From NCBI GenBank assembly GCA_022842325.1, contig JALHPU010000024.1, positions 1 through 64,000 of the forward strand: 64,000 nt of DNA, written 5' to 3'. Positions within the stretch are counted from its first letter, which is position 1. Each line of letters begins with the position of its first letter. This document shows, piece after piece, positions 9,179 through 18,156 of this stretch. Source of the stretch: Sulfuritalea sp. Its GTDB lineage: Bacteria; Pseudomonadota; Gammaproteobacteria; Burkholderiales; Rhodocyclaceae. The position numbers were made by a program, and so were the translations under genes. Below the pieces are notes generated by a model, which had not been told where the DNA came from, did no database searches, and was given only the letters and a program-made list of their open reading frames with translations.

Positions 9179-10303
9179 ATGCTGAATGCCATCGATCTCT
9201 GCCGCGACCTTGTCGAGCGCGGCTTCGGCTTGTTCAGTGGTGTCCCCTGCTCGTTTCTCGACAACCTGATCAACGCTGCATCGCGCCAGAATCGGTACGT
9301 GATCGCCACCAACGAAGGTGATGCGGTCGCAATTGCCGCCGGAGCGGGCATCGCCGGCGGCAAGGGCGTGGTCCTGATGCAGAATTCGGGGCTGACCAAC
9401 GCCATTTCACCGCTGACCTCGCTGACCTGGACCTTCGGCCTGCCCGTCCTCGGTTTCGTCAGCTTGCGCGGGCAGCCCGGACTTGCCGACGAACCGCAGC
9501 ACGAACTGATGGGCCGCATCACGACAGGGCTGCTCGACCTGATGGAAATTCCCTGGGAGTACCTGAGCGCCGACCCCAAAGACACCGCGGGGCAGTTGGA
9601 CCGCGCCGTGGCGGCGATCGAATCGGGACGAAGCTACTTCTTTGTCGTGCCCAAGGACAGCTTCCACGCCGTCGCCCGCGCCGATCGGCAACCTTGGTCG
9701 GGACGTGCCGCAGCCGTGCCGCCATCGGTATCCGCGGAACTGCCGATGCGACGCGATGTGCTGGCGGCGATCTCGCAATGGCGCGACCCGGGCGAGCTGC
9801 TGATTGCGACAACCGGCAAGACCGGGCGCGAGTTGCATGACATCGAGGACGCCGCGGGCAACCTGTATCTGGTCGGTTCCATGGGTTGCGCCGGCCCCCT
9901 CGGGCTGGGTCTGGCCCTTGCACGTCCGGACCGAAAGGTTCTCGTGATAGAGGGTGACGGCGCCGTGCTGATGCGCATGGGCAACCTGGCGACACTCGGC
10001 CGCTATGCCCCGACCAATCTGCTTCATCTGGTGCTCGACAACAACGCGCACGACTCGACCGGCGGCCAGGCGACGGTCTCGGATTCGGTTGATTTCCCGG
10101 TCATTGCCGCGGCCTGCGGCTACGTCCGGGTGGTCCGCGCCAGCGGCATCACGGCGCTCCTGGCTGCACTCGATGCCTGGCGCAGCGACCCGATGCCGAC
10201 TTTCGTCCATCTGCACATCGCGCAGGGCTCGAAGCAGCAACCGGGGCGCCCCAAGCTCGGCCCGCGCGAGGTCTTGCAACGCCTGAGGCAGCACCTGTCA
10301 TGA
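9179..10303 (+). CDS. aepY: Phosphonopyruvate decarboxylase
   Basis: This 374-residue thiamine-diphosphate enzyme removes CO2 from phosphonopyruvate to give phosphonoacetaldehyde, the irreversible step that pulls the unfavourable mutase reaction forward. FSGVPCSFLDNLI near the N-terminus and the NEGDAVAIAAGAGIAGGK segment are typical of phosphonopyruvate and sulfopyruvate decarboxylases. The ThDP/Mg motif GDGAVLMRMG...LDNN lies near residues 259-289. The start is ATG 9179, one base after the aepX stop. The frame is open further upstream but that part is inside aepX. Adjacency to PEP mutase supports the phosphonate over the sulfonate substrate. Confidence 0.94.
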   Translation: MLNAIDLCRDLVERGFGLFSGVPCSFLDNLINAASRQNRYVIATNEGDAVAIAAGAGIAGGKGVVLMQNSGLTNAISPLTSLTWTFGLPVLGFVSLRGQPGLADEPQHELMGRITTGLLDLMEIPWEYLSADPKDTAGQLDRAVAAIESGRSYFFVVPKDSFHAVARADRQPWSGRAAAVPPSVSAELPMRRDVLAAISQWRDPGELLIATTGKTGRELHDIEDAAGNLYLVGSMGCAGPLGLGLALARPDRKVLVIEGDGAVLMRMGNLATLGRYAPTNLLHLVLDNNAHDSTGGQATVSDSVDFPVIAAACGYVRVVRASGITALLAALDAWRSDPMPTFVHLHIAQGSKQQPGRPKLGPREVLQRLRQHLS

Positions 10304-10992
10304 GCCGCTGGCATGAGGTCTGGGGCGGGCGGGCCGCGACGGCGGAAGCGATCACGCTGGCCGACCTGATCCGGCTCGACGGTTTCGACCTCGGCGCCGG
10401 CAAGGTCGACGAACAGGCCTGGACCGCCTATGTGGCGGAGCTGGCGCGACGGCTCGGAATCGTGGCCGGCGATTCGGTCTACGAGGTAGGCTGCGGCGGC
10501 GGGGCACTGTTGTTCGTTCTTTACCAGGCCGGCCATCCCGTCGGCGGAATCGACTATTCGCCCGGCCTGGTTGAACATGCGCGGCGGGCAATGCCCGGCA
10601 TGCCATTTGCCGTCGCCGAAGCCAATGCGCTTGCCGGCGATGCCAGGGACTTCGTCTTGGCGAACTCGGTGTTCTCGTACTTCCCGGACCAGGAATACGC
10701 GCAGGACGTGTTCGCACGCATGCTGGCCATGGCGAGCAAAGGGGTTGCGATTCTCGACGTGCCGGATGTCGAACGGCGCGAGGCCGCCGAATCGGCCCGC
10801 CGCGCCGCGCTGCCGCCGGGCGAGTACGAGGCTCGCTATCGCGGGCTCGAGCATCGCTACTACTCGCGCAAGTGGTTTGCGGCACAGGCTGCCAGCCACG
10901 GCTGGCAGATCGACGTGGCCGGGCAGTGGCTTGCGGGCTACGGCAATTCGCCCCATCGATTCAACGTCATACTCAAGCCGCAGGCCCGATGA
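10300..10992 (+). CDS. Class I SAM-dependent methyltransferase in the phosphonate block
   Basis: This 230-residue protein has a Rossmann-type motif I, VYEVGCGGGALLFVL, near residue 60, then GIDYSPG (acidic loop) and FVLANSVFSYFPD (motif IV region). It overlaps both neighbours as ATGA, aepY upstream and the nucleotidyltransferase downstream, so it is translationally embedded in the aminoethylphosphonate genes. One possibility is N- or O-methylation of the phosphonate or its nucleotide; another is methylation of a sugar. The substrate cannot be read from the sequence. The fold call is good; the role is inferred only from position. Confidence 0.85.
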   Translation: MSRWHEVWGGRAATAEAITLADLIRLDGFDLGAGKVDEQAWTAYVAELARRLGIVAGDSVYEVGCGGGALLFVLYQAGHPVGGIDYSPGLVEHARRAMPGMPFAVAEANALAGDARDFVLANSVFSYFPDQEYAQDVFARMLAMASKGVAILDVPDVERREAAESARRAALPPGEYEARYRGLEHRYYSRKWFAAQAASHGWQIDVAGQWLAGYGNSPHRFNVILKPQAR

Positions 10993-11732
10993 TCGAGGAG
11001 GCGGTGATTCTTGCAGCCGGTCTTGGCAGTCGCCTCGGCGAACTCGCCGACGGCCGGCCGAAGGGCTTCGTCGAGGTCGGCGGCATGTCGCTGATCGAAC
11101 GCTCGATCGACAAGCTTTTCGCCGCCGGCATCAAGCGCATTGTCATCGGCACCGGCTACCGCGAGGACTGCTACCAGGTCCTTGCAGCGCGGGATCCGCG
11201 CATCACCTGCCTGCGCAACCCAGGTTTCGCCACTACCGGCAGCATGAGCACGCTGCTCGCCGTGGCGGCAGCGATCCAGGGCGATTTCCTGCTGCTGGAG
11301 TCGGACCTCCTTTACTCGGCTCGCGGCCTGTCCGCCCTGGCAGCGGCGCCGGGTGACAACGTGATACTCGCCAGCGATGCCACCGACTCCGGCGACGAGG
11401 TCTTCATCGAAATGGCCGCCGAAGGCCGCCTGCACGACATGTCCAAGCAACGCAACGCACTGCGCAAGTTGGATGCGGAACTGGTCGGCATCACCCGCAT
11501 CTCCCACGCCGCGCTGCCGACGCTGTGCGCCGTAGCGGCCCGCCTGCTGCCGAACCAGCCGCGGCTCGACTACGAGACCTGCCTGGTAGCCGCCGGCATG
11601 GAACTGGACATTCGCGTGCTCCGGCTCGAAGGCTATCCGTGGTGCGAGGTCGACACAGCGGAACACCTGCAGCGCGCCATATCCCGGATACTGCCCCGTG
11701 TCTTGAAGGACGAAACTCATGCCAGCCCCTAG
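10989..11732 (+). CDS. Nucleotidyltransferase, probable CTP:phosphonate (LicC/PntC-like) cytidylyltransferase
   Basis: This 247-residue protein has an intact nucleotidyltransferase signature, AVILAAGLGSRLGELADGRPKGFVEVGG, at the N-terminus. The acidic metal-binding residues are in LLLESDLLYS and, near the C-terminus, PWCEVDTAEHL. This overall pattern matches phosphocholine/phosphonoalkyl cytidylyltransferases, which are shorter than sugar-1-phosphate enzymes. It sits between AEP decarboxylase/methyltransferase genes and the AEP transaminase, so the likely reaction is CTP plus 2-aminoethylphosphonate to CMP-AEP, the activated donor. The start at 10989 overlaps the previous stop. Choline-phosphate or a sugar phosphate are alternatives. 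The substrate is inferred from context. Confidence 0.82.
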   Translation: MIEEAVILAAGLGSRLGELADGRPKGFVEVGGMSLIERSIDKLFAAGIKRIVIGTGYREDCYQVLAARDPRITCLRNPGFATTGSMSTLLAVAAAIQGDFLLLESDLLYSARGLSALAAAPGDNVILASDATDSGDEVFIEMAAEGRLHDMSKQRNALRKLDAELVGITRISHAALPTLCAVAARLLPNQPRLDYETCLVAAGMELDIRVLRLEGYPWCEVDTAEHLQRAISRILPRVLKDETHASP

Positions 11733-12825
11733 CCGCCGCATACTGCTGACTCCTGGTCCCGCGACCACCACCGACGCGGTCAAGTTCGCCCAGGTGGTGC
11801 CGGACATCTGTCCCCGCGAGACAGAATTCGCTGCCGTCATGCGCAGCATCGTCGCGGACCTGCCGCGCCTGATCGATGCTCCCGCCGACGCCCGGGCCAT
11901 CCTGCTGTGCGGGTCCGGCACCGCCGCGGTGGAAGCCATGATCGGCTCATTGACCGGCACCAATGGCCTGCTGGTGATCAACAACGGCGCCTACGGCGAG
12001 CGCATCCTGAAGATCGCACGGATACTCGGCCTGCCCGTCGTCGAATTCGCGTCCGATCCCACGGCGGCCATCGACCTCGAAGCGCTGGACGCCGCCCTCG
12101 CCGGTCGGCCCTCCGGCATGGCGCACCTGGCCATCGTCCATCACGAAACAACTACCGGACTGCTCAACGACCTCGCCATGGTCGGCGAAGTATGCAGAGG
12201 CCATGGCGTCCAATTGCTGGTGGATGCCATGAGCTCGTTCGCCGCGGTGCCGATCGACATGGCCGCCGCCAATATTGCCGGGCTGGCCGCCAGTGCCAAC
12301 AAGAACCTGCAGGGAATGGCCGGTGCCAGTTTCGTCATCGCGCGCGGCGGCGCGCTGGCCACCGCGCGCCAACAGCCGCCGCGCAGCCTTTATTTCGATC
12401 TTGCGGCCGAAGAAGACTATTTCTCTTCGCACGGCCAGATGCGCTTCACCGCCCCCGTGCAGGCACTGTATGCCTTGCGCCAGGCACTCGACGAAACGCT
12501 GGCGGAAACCGTCCCTGCTCGGCGGCAACGTTATGACCAGTCCTGGAAATGCCTGATCGACGGGCTGGAAGCACGCGGATTTGTCGCCATCGTGCCGCGC
12601 GAGCTGCAATCGCGGTTGATCACTGCTGTCGATGCCGGCAACATCCCGGGATTCGAATTCGAGCAACTGCACGACTACCTGTATGCGCGCGGAATCACGA
12701 TCTATCCGGGCAAGATTGCCGGCCGCGAAACGTTTCGCGTCGCCAACATCGGCGCGATCGACCACCAGGACATTAGTCATTTTTTGGAACACCTCGACGC
12801 CTACCTGACATCCTGCCGCAAATGA
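11719..12825 (+). CDS. aepZ: 2-Aminoethylphosphonate-pyruvate transaminase-type enzyme
   Basis: This 368-residue PLP-dependent class V aminotransferase resembles PhnW. It interconverts phosphonoacetaldehyde and 2-aminoethylphosphonate (AEP); here it should run toward AEP. ILLTPGPATTTDAVKFAQ is the typical N-terminus, CGSGTAAVEAMIGSL binds the cofactor phosphate, VDAMSSF supplies the PLP-contacting Asp, and Lys195 in SANKNLQG is the Schiff-base lysine. It overlaps the upstream nucleotidyltransferase by 14 nt and the downstream transferase as ATGA. No C-P bond cleavage gene (phosphonatase or phn lyase) is nearby, which supports a biosynthetic role. Confidence 0.92.
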   Translation: MPAPSRRILLTPGPATTTDAVKFAQVVPDICPRETEFAAVMRSIVADLPRLIDAPADARAILLCGSGTAAVEAMIGSLTGTNGLLVINNGAYGERILKIARILGLPVVEFASDPTAAIDLEALDAALAGRPSGMAHLAIVHHETTTGLLNDLAMVGEVCRGHGVQLLVDAMSSFAAVPIDMAAANIAGLAASANKNLQGMAGASFVIARGGALATARQQPPRSLYFDLAAEEDYFSSHGQMRFTAPVQALYALRQALDETLAETVPARRQRYDQSWKCLIDGLEARGFVAIVPRELQSRLITAVDAGNIPGFEFEQLHDYLYARGITIYPGKIAGRETFRVANIGAIDHQDISHFLEHLDAYLTSCRK

Positions 12826-13955
12826 GTTCCACTTTCCGCGCCGCTGCGAACACTGGGGTCGACTTCATCGCCCACCATGCCTTGCAGGCGCAATGTGCGC
12901 AGTCGGTATTCGACGCACTGAGCAGTCGCTTCCCCTGCCGCTGGCGACTTGGCGCCGATCAAGCAGCGGATGGCGGCGCTGTCGCAGCCATCTTGCTCGA
13001 CCACCGCGCCTTCCACCCGCGCTTGCGCAAGTCGCCCCAGGGCTACCGAAACCTGTTCCACATGTCGCATGATCTCGGCGACATCGACATCTATCGTGAC
13101 GAATGGCTGGGCGATTTCGACGCCATACTGGTTCCCGGCCCGGCCCATCGCGATGCCGCGCGCGCAGCCCTCGGTCGCGGCGACCGCATCGTCGAGATCG
13201 GCTGGCCGAAGTTCGATCCCGTTGCATTGCCTCCAGACCATGCGGCCTTCCTCGAGCACCTGCGTACGCAGGCGCCGCAATCCACGGTGCTCTATGCGCC
13301 GACCTGGCCGAACACCTGGGAATGGCGCGAGCTGTTGCCCTGGCTGGCATCGATGCCCTGCCGCCTGCTGGTCAAGAACCACATCCTGGTCGATGCCGGC
13401 AAGCCTTTCCCGCCCGGCGAGGAAAGGCGCTACGCCGAGTGCAGGCAATCCATCGACGCCATGGAGGACTATATGCGCGGCCTCGGCTCGCCAACACGCA
13501 TCGTCGCTCCTGCGACGATGAACCTGTGCGCGCTGTTTCCGCAGGTGGACATGCTGATCACCGATTCGTCGTCGTGTGCCCTGGAATTCCTGCCATTCGG
13601 CGCCAGCATCGAGACGGGACGCACGGGCGCCGGCGACAATCCTGCCGAAGATTTCGATCCTCAGGGAAGCCGGCTGTGCAAAGCCGTCAGGTGCCTGGAC
13701 CTCGCCGCCATGAAGGCCCGCATGCCGACCCGGGAAGCATTTCTCGACGCCATCACAGGGAGCGGCTTGCGCGATGCCGAGGCGGCGGCGTCCATGATTG
13801 CACCGCGGCTCCCTGGGCAGATCGGTACCGGCGCGGCGTCGGTGATTGCGGCCTGGCTTGACCTGTTCCCGCAGGGGGCGCCCCAGTTCGAGAGCTCGCC
13901 GCAGCGTCCGGCCGGCGAGCGGCTGTCCAATGCCCTGCGCCGCTGGTGGCCGTGA
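12822..13955 (+). CDS. CDP-glycerol glycerophosphotransferase-like (TagB/TagF fold) transferase
   Basis: The protein has 377 residues. The second half resembles the GT-B type catalytic part of teichoic-acid polymerases: VLYAPTWPNTWEWRELL, LLVKNHILVD and DMLITDSSSCALEFLPF, which match the YAPTWR, KxHP-like and TDYSS-like blocks that hold the CDP-linked donor. The His of the KxHP block is seen as KNH. In classical enzymes the donor is CDP-glycerol. Since this gene directly follows the AEP genes and a cytidylyltransferase, and no glycerol-phosphate cytidylyltransferase is visible, I infer that it transfers aminoethylphosphonate from CMP-AEP to a glycan. The fold call is moderate to good; the donor is a hypothesis. 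Confidence 0.75.
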   Translation: MSSTFRAAANTGVDFIAHHALQAQCAQSVFDALSSRFPCRWRLGADQAADGGAVAAILLDHRAFHPRLRKSPQGYRNLFHMSHDLGDIDIYRDEWLGDFDAILVPGPAHRDAARAALGRGDRIVEIGWPKFDPVALPPDHAAFLEHLRTQAPQSTVLYAPTWPNTWEWRELLPWLASMPCRLLVKNHILVDAGKPFPPGEERRYAECRQSIDAMEDYMRGLGSPTRIVAPATMNLCALFPQVDMLITDSSSCALEFLPFGASIETGRTGAGDNPAEDFDPQGSRLCKAVRCLDLAAMKARMPTREAFLDAITGSGLRDAEAAASMIAPRLPGQIGTGAASVIAAWLDLFPQGAPQFESSPQRPAGERLSNALRRWWP

Positions 13956-13980
13956 ACGCCGCAGGGAATACGACACGGCC

Positions 13981-15465
13981 ATGAACCATCCCGGGGCCGA
14001 AGCGCAGATCGAACTTTCCGGCGGCGAGCCGGGCGGGCGGCTGACGATTGCGCAGGATCATGTACTGCGCCGCCTCGCCGCCTGGCCATGGCGTGAGGTG
14101 CGCGCGCTCCTCGAGTCAAGTTTCGCGCCGGCCGGACCGGCGGACCTGATTCCCTGGCTTGAGGTCGAAGCCGACGAAGACTGGGTCGTGTTGCGACACC
14201 CTCGCGTGCCGGTCATCTCCTATCCGCACGAGTGGTGCGCCGAAATGCTGCAACAGGCCGCGCTCGCCCATTGCAGGCTGCTTGCCGCATTGGCGGGACA
14301 GGGCATGGCGCTCAAGGACGCCCACCCGTGGAATGTACTTTTCGATGGCACGCGCGCGATCTTCATCGACATCGGCTCGATCGTGCCGCTGTCCACGCTT
14401 GCCGAACTTGACTACCTGACCCGCGCGCAGGGACGTTCCGGCACGGCGCTGGCGGGCGAGGTATTCAGGCTGATGTTCCTGCCTTATTTCGTGCTGCCGC
14501 TGGCCTTCCACCAGGCCGGCTTGGGTCACGTCGCCCGCGACATGCTCTGGCGCTACCCGCTGAACGGCGCTGGTCGCCATCCACGCGTGACCGACTACCT
14601 GCGCGCGGCCAGGCCCCGCCAGTGGGGGCGCGCCCTTCGCGGCCTGAGGCGCGCAAGGCGGGCAGCCGCAGACTTCCGCAGGCTTTGTGCAGAGCTCGAA
14701 CGGTCGGGAGCGCTTGACGCCTTCGCCAGCGGGCTTGCGGCACTGGTCGGCGACCTGTCGCCGCCGCGGGCGGAGAGCGCTTATTCCGGCTATTACGCGG
14801 CCAAGGGCGAAGAGCACGCCCATGACCGGCCCGAGACATGGAATGCCAAACAACGCGCCGTCGCCAATGCGCTCGACAACCGGGAGATCCGGACCGTGCT
14901 CGACATCGCCTGCAACACGGGCTGGTATTCGCGCCTTGCCGCGCAACTGGGCAAGCAAGTGACCGCCATTGACATCGACGACGCATGCATTGCGGAACTG
15001 TACCGGAGAGCTGGTGCGGCCGGTGAAGCCATCGTGCCGCTGGTGCTCGACCTGGCGCAACCGACACCCGACCGGCAGCGGGCGCAGGATGGAGGGCTGC
15101 TGCTGATCGGCAGCGAGCGCCGCCTGCAGGCCGATCTCGTGCTGGCGCTCGGCATCCTGCACCACCTGGTGCTCGGCGCCGGGATCTCGCTGGCCGAGGC
15201 CCTGGCGCGTCTGGCAGCGCCGGCAAGGCTGTCCCTGGTCATCGAGTTCGTGGGTGCCGACGATGAACTCGTGATGAAGGAACCGCAGTTCTTCAAGGCT
15301 TTTTCGCGCAACCCGGCGGGCTTCGCCGGCTTTACACTCACGGCAGCCCGGGATGCGCTCGCAGCGATGGGCTGGCAGGTCAGCGTAGTTTCTTCCTTCC
15401 CCGCCACCCGATCGCTGCTCGCCTGCAATCGCAAGCCCACCCAACCGAATTCCAGCTTGACGTAA
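13981..15465 (+). CDS. Kinase-like / SAM methyltransferase fusion (NoeA-like)
   Basis: The protein has 494 residues. The N-terminal 300 residues contain a protein-kinase-like catalytic loop, LKDAHPWNVLFDG, then FIDIGSI in place of DFG, suggesting an aminoglycoside-kinase-like fold. The C-terminal part is a class I methyltransferase with VLDIACNTGWYSRLAAQLG near residue 305 and VTAIDIDDACI. The architecture resembles NoeA-type nodulation/host-specificity proteins and chain-terminating kinase-methyltransferases such as WbdD, although the order of domains differs from WbdD. The start is ATG 13981, 25 nt after the previous stop. In ABC-exported O-antigens such enzymes can cap the chain and set the Wzt recognition signal; this is inference for the present protein. 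Confidence 0.75.
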   Translation: MNHPGAEAQIELSGGEPGGRLTIAQDHVLRRLAAWPWREVRALLESSFAPAGPADLIPWLEVEADEDWVVLRHPRVPVISYPHEWCAEMLQQAALAHCRLLAALAGQGMALKDAHPWNVLFDGTRAIFIDIGSIVPLSTLAELDYLTRAQGRSGTALAGEVFRLMFLPYFVLPLAFHQAGLGHVARDMLWRYPLNGAGRHPRVTDYLRAARPRQWGRALRGLRRARRAAADFRRLCAELERSGALDAFASGLAALVGDLSPPRAESAYSGYYAAKGEEHAHDRPETWNAKQRAVANALDNREIRTVLDIACNTGWYSRLAAQLGKQVTAIDIDDACIAELYRRAGAAGEAIVPLVLDLAQPTPDRQRAQDGGLLLIGSERRLQADLVLALGILHHLVLGAGISLAEALARLAAPARLSLVIEFVGADDELVMKEPQFFKAFSRNPAGFAGFTLTAARDALAAMGWQVSVVSSFPATRSLLACNRKPTQPNSSLT

Positions 15466-15471
15466 TACATC

Positions 15472-16449
15472 ATGCCCACCGCACTGATCACCGGCGTCAC
15501 CGGACAGGATGGCTCCTATCTCGCCGAGCTTCTGCTCGCTCGCGGCTACGAGGTGCACGCGATCGTGCGCCGGGAGGCCATCGAGGATGCCGACCGGCGG
15601 CTGGCGAACATCAGCCACCTGACGAAGTCGCTGCAGCTTCACGTCGCCTCCATCGACAATCACCTGTCCGTCTACAAGATCATTGCCAGCGTGGTTCCCG
15701 ACGAGTGTTACCACCTCGCCGCCGCCAGCTTCGTCAGTTACTCCTTCGATGACGAAGCGTCGGTACTGCAAAGCAACTTCAACGCGACGCACTTCCTGCT
15801 TACCAGCCTGAAGGAGCTTGCGCCGCACTGCCGCTTCTATTTCGCCGGTTCAAGCGAGATGTTCGGACACGCGCTCGGCACACCGCAGGACGAATCCACG
15901 GAATTCAATCCCCGGTCGATCTACGGCATCTCCAAGCTCGCCGCCTACCACCTGGTCCGCAATTACCGGCAGAACCACGGCATGTTCGCCTGCGCCGGCA
16001 TCCTCTACAACCATGAATCGCCACGGCGCGGATTCGAGTTCGTCACGCGCAAGATCACCTCGGCCGTGGCGCGGATCCACCTCGGCCATGCGACGACCAT
16101 AGAACTGGGCAACGTCGAGGCGCGGCGCGACTGGGGATATGCGCCGGACTATGTCGATGCAATGCACCGCATCATGCGGCACGACGTTCCTGACGATTTC
16201 GTGATCGCCACGGGCACCCTGCATTCCGTTCGCGACGTCCTGGAATGCGCCTTCGCCGTCGTCGGCCTCGACTACCGCAGTCACCTTCGATTCAATCCGG
16301 AGTACTTCCGGCCGGATGAAGCGGTAACACTGTGCGGCAACCATGCGAAGGCAAAGCGCCTTCTTGGCTGGACCCCGACGCGGAAACTGGAGGACATCGT
16401 CGACGAGATGGTGCGCAAGGATATTGCTTTGCTGGGCGCAAAGGAATGA
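15472..16449 (+). CDS. gmd: GDP-mannose 4,6-dehydratase
   Basis: This 325-residue short-chain dehydrogenase converts GDP-mannose to GDP-4-keto-6-deoxymannose. The N-terminal NADP site GVTGQDGSYLAELL carries GxxGxxG at residues 8-14, and the catalytic SSEMFG and YGISK elements are present. YNHESPRRGFEFVTRKI and the C-terminal RPDEAVTLCGNHAKAKRLLGW are diagnostic for Gmd. It is slightly short for the family but has both ends. There is no GDP-fucose synthase or reductase gene in the window. The aminotransferase at 19188 can use the 4-keto product to give GDP-perosamine. Confidence 0.93.
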   Translation: MPTALITGVTGQDGSYLAELLLARGYEVHAIVRREAIEDADRRLANISHLTKSLQLHVASIDNHLSVYKIIASVVPDECYHLAAASFVSYSFDDEASVLQSNFNATHFLLTSLKELAPHCRFYFAGSSEMFGHALGTPQDESTEFNPRSIYGISKLAAYHLVRNYRQNHGMFACAGILYNHESPRRGFEFVTRKITSAVARIHLGHATTIELGNVEARRDWGYAPDYVDAMHRIMRHDVPDDFVIATGTLHSVRDVLECAFAVVGLDYRSHLRFNPEYFRPDEAVTLCGNHAKAKRLLGWTPTRKLEDIVDEMVRKDIALLGAKE

Positions 16450-17648
16450 GGGTACTGTTCACCACGCCCATACTGGAGCACCCGGCGGCGGGAGGACCCC
16501 AGCTACGCATCGAAAATTCCATCAAGGCACTGTCGGGCGCATGCACGCTCGATCTGTTCTATCGTGCGCCCCGAGCCCATGGTCTGACCCCCGAGGCACT
16601 TGGCTACTACCAGTCCTTGTGCAAGGAATTCGTGTTGACCGAGTTCAGCGGGCTTTCGCGGAACCGTTACATTCGCAAGATCCAGCGAACCCTGGCGCAG
16701 GATATTCGTCGCGAGGCCCGAATTCTCATTGACCACGTTGACCGCTTCCACATTGCGGCAGTCTGGTTCGGCTACGGGAACATATCTTTTCCCCTGATCC
16801 GCCACATTTCCAGGGTACGGCCCGGGCTCAAGCTGATCTGCGACACGGACAGCGTCTGGTCGCGCTTCATACTCCGTGAACTGCCGCTTGCCGGTGGCCT
16901 GCGACGCCAGGCGATACGCCTGTCCGGCCTGGCCAAGGAACGGGAGGAGCGGCTCTGGGTCGATCTGTGCGACATCACCACCGCCGTCTCGGAAGTGGAT
17001 GCCGACTACTATCGTTCCATCGCCAGACGGCCGGACCGGGTGCAGGTTTTTTCCAACGTGATCGACATCGACAGCTATCGGCAAGCACCGCCGCCGCCTG
17101 CCGATCTGCAGCGGCCGGCGATCTATCTGGCGGGCACGTTCGGCCACTATCACAGCCCGATGGACGTGGCGGCGCGTTGGGTTCTTGAGGAGGTCCTGCC
17201 GCTGGTCAGGCAATCCATCCCGAATCTGCACTTCTATATTGTCGGAAAGGCCTCCGACAAGCAATTCGGACACCTCCGCGATCCGCGAATTACCGTCACG
17301 GGAACGCTGCCTTCGGTCTTGCCCTATCTGTGCAATATCGATGTCGCTTTGGTTCCACTGCATTTCGAGTCCGGCACCCGCTTCAAGATTCTGGAAGCAG
17401 GAGCCTGCGGAATTCCGCTGGTATCGACGACGCTTGGCGCCGAGGGCCTGCCTGCAATCGACGGCAAGCATTTGTTGATCGCAGACACCGCGGGCGATTT
17501 CGCATCGGCGATAATTCGCCTGCTGAACGACCGGCAACTGGCATCTGAGCTTGCCGCCAATTGTCGCGAACTGGTTGAGCAACACTACAGCATCGACTCG
17601 CTTGCGCGCCAAGCCCGGACCATTCTTCAATGTCTGGAAGAGAAATGA
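16446..17648 (+). CDS. Glycosyltransferase family 4-type protein
   Basis: This 400-residue GT-B glycosyltransferase opens with MRVLFTTPILEHPAAGGPQLR. The donor-binding C-half has LAGTFGHYHSPMDV, LHFYIVGKA and the late acidic FKILEAGACGIPLVSTTLGAEGL (E-x7-E type) near residues 315-335. ATG 16446 overlaps the gmd stop; the frame is open upstream only as a shadow. It probably adds one sugar of the cytoplasmically built glycan; donor and linkage are unknown. The downstream cupin gene overlaps its stop. Confidence 0.85.
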   Translation: MRVLFTTPILEHPAAGGPQLRIENSIKALSGACTLDLFYRAPRAHGLTPEALGYYQSLCKEFVLTEFSGLSRNRYIRKIQRTLAQDIRREARILIDHVDRFHIAAVWFGYGNISFPLIRHISRVRPGLKLICDTDSVWSRFILRELPLAGGLRRQAIRLSGLAKEREERLWVDLCDITTAVSEVDADYYRSIARRPDRVQVFSNVIDIDSYRQAPPPPADLQRPAIYLAGTFGHYHSPMDVAARWVLEEVLPLVRQSIPNLHFYIVGKASDKQFGHLRDPRITVTGTLPSVLPYLCNIDVALVPLHFESGTRFKILEAGACGIPLVSTTLGAEGLPAIDGKHLLIADTAGDFASAIIRLLNDRQLASELAANCRELVEQHYSIDSLARQARTILQCLEEK

Positions 17649-18082
17649 TCGACCGTATCGTCCACCGGAATATGGAACTCGCGCTCATCATTCGCCATGA
17701 CTACCACAAGGATGGCATCGAGTTCTTCACGCCCGGAAGCTACTCGCAACAGATCGGCTACATGAATCGTCCTGCCGGCCATGTCATTCCGCCGCACGTG
17801 CACAATCCGGTGCGGCGCGAGGTCCAGTTCACCAACGAAGTCCTCTTGATCAGGTCCGGGAAACTCCGGGTGGATTTCTATTCGGACGACCAGACGTACC
17901 TGGAGAGCACAATCCTCGAAGCCGGCGATGTCATCCTCCTGGCGTCAGGCGGACATGGCTTCGAAATGCTGGAACCGACGGAAATCATCGAAGTGAAGCA
18001 GGGACCCTATGCCGGGGATGAGGACAAGACCCGGTTTGTAGCCAACCTCCCCGAGAAACTCCGCTTTACAGGAAGCACATGA
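17645..18082 (+). CDS. Small cupin-fold protein
   Basis: This 145-residue single-domain cupin contains GHVIPPHVHNPVRREVQFTNEVLLIRSG (histidines of motif 1) and LEAGDVILLASGGHGFEML (motif 2). Such proteins are frequent in LPS and capsule clusters, where relatives act as sugar-nucleotide isomerases or epimerases or bind metals. The exact reaction cannot be assigned. The start at 17645 overlaps the upstream stop as ATGA, like most genes in the operon; an in-frame ATG at 17630 would add five residues. Confidence 0.75.
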   Translation: MIDRIVHRNMELALIIRHDYHKDGIEFFTPGSYSQQIGYMNRPAGHVIPPHVHNPVRREVQFTNEVLLIRSGKLRVDFYSDDQTYLESTILEAGDVILLASGGHGFEMLEPTEIIEVKQGPYAGDEDKTRFVANLPEKLRFTGST

Positions 18083-18156
18083 CCTTCACGTCGGCGCTTC
18101 ATGCCTAGGGCCGCCATGCCAGTTTTCCCGGTCGCGATACAACCGATAGACAAAAA

